Assembly (NCBI RefSeq): GCF_036231905.1
Contig: NZ_JAZARE010000004.1
Location: forward strand, 248,001-312,000
Length of the DNA: 64,000 nucleotides
Direction: 5' to 3'
Source of the DNA: CAMLIZ01 sp036231905
Lineage (GTDB): Bacteria; Pseudomonadota; Gammaproteobacteria; Burkholderiales; Burkholderiaceae_C
Below, one piece after another: positions 1-9,786 of the stretch. A program made the position numbers and the translations under genes. The notes below the pieces were generated by a model. The model made no database searches, was not told the origin of the DNA, and saw only the letters and a program-made list of their open reading frames with translations. Within the stretch, counting starts at the first letter, position 1. Every line of letters begins with the position of its first letter.

Positions 1-1144
1 GGCCCGCGGCCAGGCGTTCGCGGATCGTGGGCACGATGAAGCCGGGGATCTTGGCAAACCCGTCCGCGGCCACGCGCTGGTTGGTGTCCGCGATGGCGCG
101 GTTGCCAAAGCGCTGCAGCACCGTGTCGCGATAGGCGCCCAGGTCCACCGGGCTTGCCTGCCGCGGGTTGTGCAGGCAGGGGATCACGTCGTTGGTCACG
201 TAGTCGTGCGCCATGCGGCGGATCACCGGGTCCTGCGTGCCTTCATGGATGTAGCTCAAGCCGCGCAGGGTGCCGGCCCAGGCGATGCAGCTGTGGCTGG
301 CATTGAGGATGCGGATCTTGGCTTCTTCGTAGGGCTGCACGTCGGCCACCATCTGCACGCCCACCGTTTCCCACGCGGGGCGGCCGTTGCAGAAGCGGTC
401 CTCGATCACCCACTGGATGAAGTCCTCCGCCATCACCGGCACTTCGTCGTTCCAGTGCATGGCCTGCGCGATGCGCGCCTTCAGCTCGGGCGCGGGCCGT
501 GGCGTGATGCGGTCCACCATCGCGTTGGGGCAGCTGGTGTGGGTGTGCACCCAGTCCAGCAGCTCCGGTTGCTGCAAGGCGGCGATGAACTGCAGCAGTC
601 CGTCGCGGAAGCGGTCGCCGTTGTGGCGCAGGTTGTCGCAGTTCAGCAAGGTGAGGCCACCGGCCTGCTGCCGCATGCGCGCCTCAAGCATGGCGGTTGC
701 GGCGCCGTAGATCGTCTGCCTGCTGCGGCCGGCCAGGTCGGCGGCCACGTCGGGATGAGTGAGGTCGAGGCGGTGCTGGTCGTCCAGGTAGTAGCCCGCT
801 TCGGTGACGGTGAAGGACACGATGCGCGTGCTCGGGTCGGCCGCGCGTGCGATCGCAGTGGCCAGCTTCGGCTCATGCGGAATCACTTCGGTGATCGACG
901 TGATGCGGTCGCAATGGCGCTGGCCGCTGGGCGACACGGTTTCCAGCGTGTAGGCGCCACCCTGGCGCTGCAGCGCGAGCAGGGTATCGGCCATGTCCGG
1001 CCGCAGGTTGGTGCCGGCCAGCTGCCAGCGCGTGTCGCCTTGCTGGATCAGCTGGTGCAGGTAGACGGCCTGATGGGCGCGGTGGAAGGCGCCCAGCCCG
1101 AGGTGCAGGATGCGCAGGCGATTCGAGGAAGCGTCAGGGGACAT
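1..1144 (-). CDS. dalD: D-arabinitol 4-dehydrogenase (mannitol dehydrogenase family), C-terminus cut by window edge
   Basis: This NAD-dependent polyol dehydrogenase of the mannitol dehydrogenase family probably oxidises D-arabinitol to D-xylulose in the cytoplasm. About 381 codons are present; the rest lies beyond base 1. The N-terminus holds the family nucleotide-binding stretch GLGAFHRAHQA, followed by ITEVIPHE, NCDNLRHNG, and the catalytic region EEAKIRILNASHS with the conserved Lys, Asn and His. The reading VAADGFAKIPGFIVPT near the window edge also matches my memory of DalD better than mannitol 2-dehydrogenase, which has GVGGFHRAHQA and is longer. The ATG at 1144 follows a GGAACTCCG ribosome site, and the gene starts 18 bases after smoK stops, so it is the last visible gene of the polyol operon. 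Substrate choice between arabinitol, mannitol and sorbitol is inferred. Confidence 0.85.
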   Translation of the reverse strand, partial: MSPDASSNRLRILHLGLGAFHRAHQAVYLHQLIQQGDTRWQLAGTNLRPDMADTLLALQRQGGAYTLETVSPSGQRHCDRITSITEVIPHEPKLATAIARAADPSTRIVSFTVTEAGYYLDDQHRLDLTHPDVAADLAGRSRQTIYGAATAMLEARMRQQAGGLTLLNCDNLRHNGDRFRDGLLQFIAALQQPELLDWVHTHTSCPNAMVDRITPRPAPELKARIAQAMHWNDEVPVMAEDFIQWVIEDRFCNGRPAWETVGVQMVADVQPYEEAKIRILNASHSCIAWAGTLRGLSYIHEGTQDPVIRRMAHDYVTNDVIPCLHNPRQASPVDLGAYRDTVLQRFGNRAIADTNQRVAADGFAKIPGFIVPTIRERLAAG

Positions 1145-1162
1145 CGGAGTTCCGGGGCGGCG

Positions 1163-2191
<1,029 letters not shown>

Positions 2192-2203
2192 GTGTCTTTC
2201 TCC

Positions 2204-3040
2204 TTACTTGACGGCGCCGAAGGTCAGCCCCTGCACCAGCTGCTTCTGGCTGAACCAGCCGAACACCACGATGGGTGCGATGGCCATCACCGAGGCCGCC
2301 GACAACTTGGCCCAGAACAGGCCTTCGGGGCTGGAATAGGAGGCGATCAGCGCGGCCAGCGTGCCGGCCTTGGCGGCGGTGAGGTTGAGCGACCAGAACG
2401 CTTCGTTCCAGCTCAGCACCAGGCACAGCAGGCCGGTGGAGGCCAGGCCGCCCAGGCTCAACGGCAGCACGATGTGGCGGAACTCATGCCACAGGCTGGC
2501 GCCGTCCATGCGCGCGGCTTCGAGGATGTCCACCGGGATGTCCTTGAAGTGCGAATACAGCATCCACACCATCAGCGGCAGGTTGCTGAGCGTGAACACG
2601 ATGATCAGCCCCAGCCGCGTGTCCAGCAGCTGCGTGCTCTGCGCCATCACGTACACCGGCACCAGCGCGCCCACCGCCGGCATCATCTTGGTGGACAGCA
2701 TCCACATCAGCACGTCCTTGGTGCGGCGTGTGGGAAAGAAGGCCATCGAATACGCCGCGGGCGCAGCGATCAGCAGGCCGACCAGCGTGGACACCACGCT
2801 GGTGATCACCGAGTTCTGCGCGTACTGCAGGTAGTCGCTGCGCGTCTGCACCAGCGTGTAGTTGTCCAGCGTGGGCGTGAAGTGCCACATGGTGGACACC
2901 GAGATCGCCTGCAGCTCGGTCTTGAAGGACGTGAGCAGCATGAAGGCGATGGGGAAGAAGACCAGCAGCGCCACGGCCCAGGCGGCGAGGGTGCGCGCCA
3001 CCAGGCCCGGCGGAAACCGAAGTGCAACAGGGGAGGCCAT
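2204..3040 (-). CDS. smoG: Polyol ABC transporter permease SmoG/MtlG
   Basis: This 278-residue inner-membrane permease is the second transmembrane subunit of the polyol importer. It has an N-terminal membrane helix after a short cytoplasmic head, about six membrane segments, and the EAA coupling loop (EAARMDGASLWHEF) that docks on the ATPase. The ATG at 3040 is chosen because it lies just past the stop of smoF, with only a two-base gap, and it gives the usual MalG-family length. A longer open frame upstream overlaps smoF and is not used. Confidence 0.92.
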   Translation of the reverse strand: MASPVALRFPPGLVARTLAAWAVALLVFFPIAFMLLTSFKTELQAISVSTMWHFTPTLDNYTLVQTRSDYLQYAQNSVITSVVSTLVGLLIAAPAAYSMAFFPTRRTKDVLMWMLSTKMMPAVGALVPVYVMAQSTQLLDTRLGLIIVFTLSNLPLMVWMLYSHFKDIPVDILEAARMDGASLWHEFRHIVLPLSLGGLASTGLLCLVLSWNEAFWSLNLTAAKAGTLAALIASYSSPEGLFWAKLSAASVMAIAPIVVFGWFSQKQLVQGLTFGAVK

Positions 3041-3042
3041 GG

Positions 3043-4038
3043 CTACCTTTCGAGGTTCTTTCCGACCATGCGGATCAGGAACACCGCCGCCACATTCGCC
3101 AGCAGCACCGCGAACAGCGCCCCCGCCGAGGCCACGCCCACGTCGAAGTTCAGCAGCGCCTGCTTGAAGATCAGGAAGGCGATGTTGGTGCTGGCATCCC
3201 CAGGGCCCCCGCCGGTCGTGGTGAAGATCTCGGCGAACACCGACAGCAGGAAGATCATCTCGATCATCACCACCACCGCGATCGCGCGTGACAGGTGGGG
3301 CAGCACCAGGAAGCGGAACTGCTGCACCGCGTTGGCGCCGTCCATGCGGGCGGCTTCCAGCTGCTCGCGGTTCATGCTCTGCAGCGCGGTGATGAAGATC
3401 AGGATGGCAAAGGGCAGCCACTGCCAGGCCACCATCACGATCACCGAGAACAGCGGGTAGTCGGTCAACCAGTCGATCGGCTGCGCGCCCACCGCCTTGC
3501 TGATCTGCGCGAACACGCCGTAGATCGGGTTCATCATCATGTGCTTCCACAGCAGCGCGTTCACCGTGGGCATCACGAAGAAGGGCGAGATCAGCAGCAC
3601 CCGCACGATGCCGCGCCCGGGGAAGGGCTCGTTCACCAGCAGCGCGATGGCGATGCCCAGCACCACCGTGATCGCGATCACGCTGCCCAGCAGCAGCAAG
3701 GTGTTGCCCACCGCGGTGGAGAACGACGGGTCGGTGACGAAGAACTCGTAGTTCATCAGGCCGATGAACTCGTGCTCGCCCGGCTGCATCAGGTTGTAGC
3801 GGATGACCGAGAAGTACAGGGTCATCAGCAGCGGCACGATCATCCAGAGGAAGAGCGTGACCACCGCCGGCGCCAGCAGCACGCGGGCGAAGGGTCGGGC
3901 GACGGCGCGCTGCGGCTCGGCCGATCCGGGGCTGGCGCGGCGCCGGCCTGCGAGCGAGGGCGCCGCCACCGGCGCGGCGGCGTCCAGCGCTGCATCGGGC
4001 GCCGCCAGCGTCGCAGCGTCGGTGGTGGTACTCAGCAC
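3043..4038 (-). CDS. smoF: Polyol ABC transporter permease SmoF/MtlF with Ala-rich N-terminal extension
   Basis: This 331-residue protein is the MalF-type permease of the polyol importer. Membrane segments begin near residue 55 (LLAPAVVTLFLWMIVP), and the EAA loop is EAARMDGANAVQQF. The first 50 or so residues are rich in Ala, Pro and Arg and are not part of the normal fold. The start is GTG at 4038, supported by GGAGCAAGCT just upstream. A later start that would drop the extension is possible, but none has a clearly better ribosome site. It is translated between smoE and smoG. Confidence 0.9.
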   Translation of the reverse strand: MLSTTTDAATLAAPDAALDAAAPVAAPSLAGRRRASPGSAEPQRAVARPFARVLLAPAVVTLFLWMIVPLLMTLYFSVIRYNLMQPGEHEFIGLMNYEFFVTDPSFSTAVGNTLLLLGSVIAITVVLGIAIALLVNEPFPGRGIVRVLLISPFFVMPTVNALLWKHMMMNPIYGVFAQISKAVGAQPIDWLTDYPLFSVIVMVAWQWLPFAILIFITALQSMNREQLEAARMDGANAVQQFRFLVLPHLSRAIAVVVMIEMIFLLSVFAEIFTTTGGGPGDASTNIAFLIFKQALLNFDVGVASAGALFAVLLANVAAVFLIRMVGKNLER

Positions 4039-4051
4039 AGCTTGCTCCGGC

Positions 4052-5353
4052 TTACTTGTAATAGCCCGCCTTGCGCATCTCGCGGTCGGCGGCGAGTTGC
4101 GAGGCCTTCAGCGCGTCGTCCACCGAGGTCTTGCCGGCAAGCGCCGCGCTCATCTGCTGGCCCACCGCGATGCCGATCGCCTGGAACTCGGGAATGGCCG
4201 CGTATTGCACGCCCACATACGGGCTCTTGGGCAGGGTGGGCTCGTTGGGGTTGGCGGAGAAGATGGCCTTCTGCTCGGCCTGGCCGAACTTCGCGGCCTG
4301 GCGGAACTCACGCGACAGGTAGGTGGACTTGCGGGTGCCGGTGGGCACGCTGCCCCAGCCGGCCTCCTTGGCCACCAGCTGCACATAGTCCTTGGAGGTG
4401 GCCCAGTTGATGAACTTCTGCGCCGCGTCGGCATTCTTGGAGCCGGCCGGAATGGCCAGCGCCCAGGCCCAGAGCCAGTTCGCGCCCTTGTCGGTCACCG
4501 CGGAGGGCGCCTGCACGAAGTCCACCTTGTCGGCCACCTTGCTCTGCTTGGGGTCGGTGATAAAGGAGGCGGCGATGGTCGCGTCCACCCACATCGCGCA
4601 CTTGCCTTCGTTGTACAGCGCCAGGATCTCGTTGAAGCTGTTGGACGAGGAGCCGGGCGGGCCGTACTTCTTGAGCAGGTCCACGTAGAAGTTCACCGCG
4701 TCCTTCCAGGGCTTGCTCTCCAGCTGCGGCTTCCAGTTCATGTCGAACCACTGGCCGCCGAAGGCATTGACCATGGTGGTGATGAAGGCCATGTTGTCGC
4801 CCCAGCCCGGCTTGCCGCGCAGGCAGATGCCGTACACGCCGTTGGCCGGGTCGTGCATCTTGGCGGCGGCGTCGCGCACCTGCTCCCAGGTGGGCCGGTC
4901 GGCGAACTTGATGCCGGCCTTGCTGGCCAGGTCGGTGCGGTACATCAGCATCGAGCTCTCGCCATAGAACGGCGCGGCGTAGAGCTTGCCGTTGGCCGAC
5001 AGGCCGTTGCGGATGGCCGGCAGCAGGTCGTCCACGTCGTAGCCGGCATCGGGCTTCAGCTCGTTGAGCCAGCCCTTCTTGCCCCAGATCGGCGTCTCGT
5101 ACATGCCGATTGTCATCACGTCGAACTGGCCGCCCTTAGTGGCCACGTCGGTGGTCACGCGCTGGCGCAGCACGCCTTCTTCCAGCGTCACCCACTTCAC
5201 CTTGATGCCGGGATTCGCCTGCTCGAAATGCTTGGTGAGCTTCTGCATCTCGATCATGTGGCCGTTGTTCACCGTGGCCACCACCAGGTCGGTGGCACCG
5301 GCCATCAGCGGGGCCACCAGGCAGCACGCCAATGCAATCGCCTTGAGTTTCAT
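4052..5353 (-). CDS. smoE: Polyol ABC transporter periplasmic binding protein SmoE/MtlE
   Basis: This 433-residue family 1 extracellular solute-binding protein captures the polyol in the periplasm and hands it to SmoF/SmoG. It starts with a Sec signal peptide (MKLKAIALACCLVAPLMAGA, cleavage near residue 20) and then shows the binding-protein fold with the hinge-region sequence YNEGKCAMWVDATIAASF typical of sorbitol/mannitol binding proteins. It is the first gene of the operon. The 232 bases upstream hold the only room for the operon promoter and include a palindrome described separately. No regulator gene for the operon is inside the window. Confidence 0.93.
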   Translation of the reverse strand: MKLKAIALACCLVAPLMAGATDLVVATVNNGHMIEMQKLTKHFEQANPGIKVKWVTLEEGVLRQRVTTDVATKGGQFDVMTIGMYETPIWGKKGWLNELKPDAGYDVDDLLPAIRNGLSANGKLYAAPFYGESSMLMYRTDLASKAGIKFADRPTWEQVRDAAAKMHDPANGVYGICLRGKPGWGDNMAFITTMVNAFGGQWFDMNWKPQLESKPWKDAVNFYVDLLKKYGPPGSSSNSFNEILALYNEGKCAMWVDATIAASFITDPKQSKVADKVDFVQAPSAVTDKGANWLWAWALAIPAGSKNADAAQKFINWATSKDYVQLVAKEAGWGSVPTGTRKSTYLSREFRQAAKFGQAEQKAIFSANPNEPTLPKSPYVGVQYAAIPEFQAIGIAVGQQMSAALAGKTSVDDALKASQLAADREMRKAGYYK

Positions 5354-5456
5354 GATGTCTCCAGATCTCGGTTGGAAGGGCGGCCGCAGCTGGTGGCGGC
5401 ACTGGTGCGAAGCGTAGGTCCGGCCCCCTGCGGCGCGTGGTACTCGGCCCGCGAAT

Positions 5457-5478
5457 GCCTGTACTTTTTTGCACAGGC
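5457..5478. promoter_or_regulatory. Palindromic operator candidate upstream of the polyol operon
   Basis: The sequence GCCTGTAC-TTTTTT-GCACAGGC is an imperfect inverted repeat with 8-base arms (7 of 8 pairs match) and a 6-base T-rich centre. It sits 104 bases before the smoE start codon, inside the 232-base gap between tamB and smoE. The gap otherwise shows no gene. A regulator dimer site fits the position, but the protein is unknown. Confidence 0.4.
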
Positions 5479-5585
5479 CGTTCAGGGTTTTCCTTGATGT
5501 GTGGTGCGGTCTCCGGGAGATGCCGCCTGCAAGGAAGTATTGGAGGCCGGGGTGTGCTGCGCCCGGCCGCGCGGGGCTCGAAGCC

Positions 5586-8500
5586 TCAGTTCCAGCGCCA
5601 GGTCCAGATCAGGTCCAGCGCGTTGTCTTCGCCGGCCTGCGCGCGCAGGGTGAAGCGCTGGGCGATGCGGTAGATCGCCTGCCAGCTGCCGGCGGTGCTG
5701 TTCACGCCGCGCTCGTAGCCCACGTACCAGCGGCGCGAGATCTGCTTGCCCAAGGACACCACGGTGTTGCGCAGGTCGCCTTCGCCTTCCTGGCGCACCG
5801 AGAAGTCGTCCAGCCCCAGCGCCTTGATCACCTTGTCGGTGGTGGATTCACCTTCGCCGGACAGCAGCGCCAGGGCCGCATGCTGCAGCAAGGCGGTGTC
5901 CGCGCGCCCCAGGCCTTCGGGCGCGCGGCCCAGCACCAGCCACGAGAGCTTGTCGGCTTCGGCCATCTCCGGCTCGGAGAACAGGCGCACCCGCGGCTTG
6001 AGCGCGGTGCCGCCCACCGACACACCGACGCGCACATCGGTGTTGGGCCGCAGGGCCACGATGTCCAGGCGCGGGTTCTCCACCGGGCCGCTGAAGTCCA
6101 CCAGGCCGCGTTCGATCTCCAGCTTCTGGCCGTAGGCGGCGTAGGTGCCGTTCTCGGTGCGCACCGTGCCGTTGACGGCGAGCCGGCCGTTGGGCGTGGT
6201 CATGCGCAGCTGGCCGCGCAGGTAGGCGTCCAGGCCGCGGCCGCGGATGTGCAGGCGCTCGCCGAGATCGATGTTCATGGTGGCCTGCACGCTGCGCGGC
6301 GGCTTGGGCGGCGCCTGGGCTTCCTGCGCCTGCGCCCGTGCGCTGTCGATCGGCTTGGTGCTCGGGCGCTGCACCACGCTCACGTCGTCGTCCAGCGTGG
6401 GTGCGTCGCTGCGGCTGAAGTCGATCAGCCCTTCATCCACGACGAAGCGGCCGTCCAGCCGGATCGCGTCACGCTCCAGCGCCAGCTCGGCCTGGCCGCT
6501 GGCCACGATGCGCCGGTCCACCCGGCCCAGCAGCTCGAAGTGGCCGGCGTTCAGCCGCAGCTGCGCGCGCGGGGTGTCGCCCAGGCTGGCGCCGCCTTCG
6601 AGCCGCAGCAGGCCGTCGCCGCCCTTGACGGTGAAGCGCTCGATCTGCGCGGTGGGGCCTTTCAGCGCGATCAGGATGTCGCCGTCGGTCACGTTCACGC
6701 CCTGCAGCAGGTTGCGCGCGCCCACACCGCGGCCTTCGAGCCGGCCGGTGTATTCGGGCGCGCCGAAGCGGCCGCCCAGGCTGGCGCCGGTGTGCAGCTG
6801 GCCGGTGAGGCGCCAGCCCGGCGGGGTCCACGGGCCCCACACGCCGAGGTTGTCCACGCGCAGCTCGAGCACGCCTTCCATCGGCGAATCCTTGTCGGGC
6901 CACACCGCGCGCGGCGGCAGGCGCAGGCTTTGGGCACCGGCCAGCACACCCACGGTGCTGCCCGCCAGCGCCTCGGTGAAGTGCCACACGCCTTCGTTGG
7001 CGTTCACGCCGAAGCGCAGGTCGGTGAGGCCCAGCGTCTGGGTGCCGCCTTCGTCGGTGACGGACAGGTCGCCGCGGCTGCGCTCCAGCACCACGTCGGC
7101 CTGGAAGGCCGCGCCGGTGGTGATGGCCACATGGCCGCCCACGGTGAGGTCGCCGCCCCAGCCGAACTCGGGCTGCAGACGGGCCAGCAGCGGCGCCACC
7201 CGCAGTGGATCCAGCTGCGCCTGCACGTTCACCTGGGCCGGCTTGTCGCCGCTGCCGGCCTGCCAGCGCATGTCGCGCCAGCGCAGGGTGGCGCCCAGGA
7301 GTTGCAGCTGGCCCGGGCGGGCGTTGGCTTGCAGCAGCTGCCCCTGGCCGCCAAAGGCCAGCTCCGCCTGCAGGCCATCGGCCACCAGCCATGCGGCGCC
7401 GGGGCCGCCGGCGATGGGGCCGGCATGCAGTTGCTGCACCTGGCCCTGCCAGCGGCCGCCCTCGGCCTGCGGCAGCCAGGCCCCGGTGAGCTGCAGCTGC
7501 AGTCCGGTGGGCTGGCCGGCGCTGCTGCCCAGCAAGGCGTCGGTCCAGGCCGGTGGCCGTGCGGCGGTGTCCAGGCGCAGCTGCAGCTGGTGGTTCTGCT
7601 GCGTGCCGCTGGCCTGCAGGCGCAGGCGCTCGGCGCGTTGGGCGCCCCAGGCCAGGCCATCGGCGTTCAGGGCGACCTCCAGCGGCGCGGTGGCACCACC
7701 GCCAAAACGCCAGCGCGCGTCGGCGGTGTCCAGTGACACGTTGCCCGCTTTCAGCTTGGCAATTCGTGCATCGCCTTCGCTGCGCAGCGCGGGCCAGCGG
7801 CCCTGGGCCTGGGCCTGCAAGGTGACGCTGCCGGAGCGCGGCTCCCAGTTGGCCGCCCCAGGGACCAGGCGCACGAGCGGCGCCAGGGCGGCCAGTGCGG
7901 GCGCCTGTGCGTTGACGCGCCAGGCATCGGCCGCGCCGTCGCCCTGCAACGCCAGCTGGGCCTCCACCTGCAGCCGGCTGTCGGCGGCCTGCAGGTCGGC
8001 CACCAGCGCGGCCTGCGGTGTGCCGGCATCGGCGCGCAGGCTCGCCTGGCCTTGCAAGGGCACGCCCGCCAGGCGGCTGTTCGCCAGCGTCAGCTGCATC
8101 CGGCCACGCAGTGCCTGCCAGTTGGGCTGTGCGGTGCCTGCCGGCTGCGCGAGGTCCGCCTCCCAGCGGCCGTTCAGGCGATGGCCGCCCTGGCGCCAGG
8201 CGCTGCCTTCGGGGCCGGGCCACCAGGGCAGGGGATCGAACTCGGCCAGCTCGCCGCTGCCCTTGAAGCGCCAACGCCCCTGCTGCTCGCGGGCCGTGGC
8301 CTGCGCGGTCGCGCGCGCCGTGCCGGCGCTGGCGTTGAGCTGGCGCAGCGTGATCTCCAGGCCATCGGCCAGGCCGGTGGCGCTGCCCTCGGCCTGCAGG
8401 CGCACCGGCGCACCGGAGCCGCCCGCCAGCTGCCCTTCCAGTCGGGCGCGCAGGTCGGCCGCCCAGCGCCGCGCGGTGGCGGTGTCGCCGCCATGCAGCG

Positions 8501-9782
8501 TCATGGTCACCGGACCGCTCAGCGTCATGGCGGCCAGGCGCTGGTCCAGCCGGGCCGGCTGCACGGCGCTGAGGGTGGTGTCCAGCGCCAGGGTGCCGGC
8601 GTTCCAGCGGCCGCTGCCGCGGATGTCGCCGGCGGGTTGCGCGGTGGTGCCCAGCGCCAGGGCCATCGCATGCACGTCCAGCCGCTGGTGGTCCCGCGGC
8701 TGGCCGCGGAGGTCCAGCTGCAGGCTGCGCACGGGCAGCTGGCCTTCGTCCCAGCGGCCGGGCAGGCGGTTGTGCACCTGCAGGTCGACGCGCGCCGGCT
8801 GCGCCATCCCGGTGGTCGCCAAGGTGGCATGGCCGTCCAGGCGCGTGGCCGGCAGCCCGGTGGCCAAGGTCGCGAGATCCAGCCCAGCCATGTGGGCCTG
8901 CAGCTCGGCCAGCGGCCAGGCCGCAAAGGGCGTGAGCACGCTGTGCAGGTCCAAGGTCGCCGCAGGAGCCTGCGGGCCGGGCGCCGCACGCAGCTGGCCG
9001 CCGAGTGTCAGGCGCTGCAGCGTGCCGCCGGCCGTGACGCCGGCCTGCCAGGCGCTGCCCAGCGGGCCGGTGGCGCCGGCCAGGGCTTGCGACTGCACCT
9101 GCAGCTGCGCGGCCAGCGCCATCGGCGCGACGGCGTCGATGTGCCCCTGACCCTGCAGCTGCAGCCGGTCCCACGCAAAGGCGAGCTGCTCGACGCGGTG
9201 CACGCGGCCCTGGTCAGCGCCGAAGTGCAGGCTCGTGCGCAGCTCGCGCAGCGGTGTTGCGCTGTCGATCTGCAGCGCCTGCACCTGCACTTGAGGCAGC
9301 AGCAGCTCGATCGGCAGCTGCAGGCTGCGTGGCGCTTGCAGGGGTGTGTCGCTCGCAGGGCCGGTGCGCACCGCCACGCGCTGCGCGCGCAACCCTGTGA
9401 CCACCAGCCGAAGCCACGCGCCGGAGTAAGGCCGCCATTGCCATTGCAGGTCTTGCCAGGCCATGGCGTCGATGTCCACCTGCACCGCGCTGCCGTCGAG
9501 CTTGAAGGCCACGTGGTCGGCGGCGAAGGGGCCGCCTTGCAGCGACCCGCGCCCGCCGGTGATGCGCAGGCCGGACACCTGGGACAGCAGCCACGCCGTG
9601 CCGGCCTCGGTGCGCAGGGCCTGCCAGCCACCCACCAGGGCCAGGCCCAGCAAGAGCAGCAGGCCGATGAAGAGCAGGCCGGTGGCCAGGCTCCAGCGCC
9701 GCAGCCGGCTGCGGCGCGCCGGCGTCGGCGTCGGCGTCGGCGCGCCGGCTGCCGGGTTGGGCGGATTCACCGGGTCGGCCAT
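5586..9782 (-). CDS. tamB: Translocation and assembly module inner-membrane subunit TamB
   Basis: This 1398-residue protein is the inner-membrane partner of TamA. It spans the periplasm as a long beta-rich groove and is linked to autotransporter assembly and to phospholipid transport to the outer membrane. A basic, proline-rich head (residues 1-28) is followed by one membrane anchor (about 30-50, leucine-rich) and then more than 1000 residues of repetitive amphipathic beta strands. The last 350 or so residues form the conserved TamB/DUF490 domain, ending WTWRWN as is common in the family. The ATG at 9782 is chosen because it lies four bases after the tamA stop. The length agrees with the family (about 1250-1450). 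Confidence 0.93.
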   Translation of the reverse strand: MADPVNPPNPAAGAPTPTPTPARRSRLRRWSLATGLLFIGLLLLLGLALVGGWQALRTEAGTAWLLSQVSGLRITGGRGSLQGGPFAADHVAFKLDGSAVQVDIDAMAWQDLQWQWRPYSGAWLRLVVTGLRAQRVAVRTGPASDTPLQAPRSLQLPIELLLPQVQVQALQIDSATPLRELRTSLHFGADQGRVHRVEQLAFAWDRLQLQGQGHIDAVAPMALAAQLQVQSQALAGATGPLGSAWQAGVTAGGTLQRLTLGGQLRAAPGPQAPAATLDLHSVLTPFAAWPLAELQAHMAGLDLATLATGLPATRLDGHATLATTGMAQPARVDLQVHNRLPGRWDEGQLPVRSLQLDLRGQPRDHQRLDVHAMALALGTTAQPAGDIRGSGRWNAGTLALDTTLSAVQPARLDQRLAAMTLSGPVTMTLHGGDTATARRWAADLRARLEGQLAGGSGAPVRLQAEGSATGLADGLEITLRQLNASAGTARATAQATAREQQGRWRFKGSGELAEFDPLPWWPGPEGSAWRQGGHRLNGRWEADLAQPAGTAQPNWQALRGRMQLTLANSRLAGVPLQGQASLRADAGTPQAALVADLQAADSRLQVEAQLALQGDGAADAWRVNAQAPALAALAPLVRLVPGAANWEPRSGSVTLQAQAQGRWPALRSEGDARIAKLKAGNVSLDTADARWRFGGGATAPLEVALNADGLAWGAQRAERLRLQASGTQQNHQLQLRLDTAARPPAWTDALLGSSAGQPTGLQLQLTGAWLPQAEGGRWQGQVQQLHAGPIAGGPGAAWLVADGLQAELAFGGQGQLLQANARPGQLQLLGATLRWRDMRWQAGSGDKPAQVNVQAQLDPLRVAPLLARLQPEFGWGGDLTVGGHVAITTGAAFQADVVLERSRGDLSVTDEGGTQTLGLTDLRFGVNANEGVWHFTEALAGSTVGVLAGAQSLRLPPRAVWPDKDSPMEGVLELRVDNLGVWGPWTPPGWRLTGQLHTGASLGGRFGAPEYTGRLEGRGVGARNLLQGVNVTDGDILIALKGPTAQIERFTVKGGDGLLRLEGGASLGDTPRAQLRLNAGHFELLGRVDRRIVASGQAELALERDAIRLDGRFVVDEGLIDFSRSDAPTLDDDVSVVQRPSTKPIDSARAQAQEAQAPPKPPRSVQATMNIDLGERLHIRGRGLDAYLRGQLRMTTPNGRLAVNGTVRTENGTYAAYGQKLEIERGLVDFSGPVENPRLDIVALRPNTDVRVGVSVGGTALKPRVRLFSEPEMAEADKLSWLVLGRAPEGLGRADTALLQHAALALLSGEGESTTDKVIKALGLDDFSVRQEGEGDLRNTVVSLGKQISRRWYVGYERGVNSTAGSWQAIYRIAQRFTLRAQAGEDNALDLIWTWRWN

Positions 9783-9786
9783 GGTG

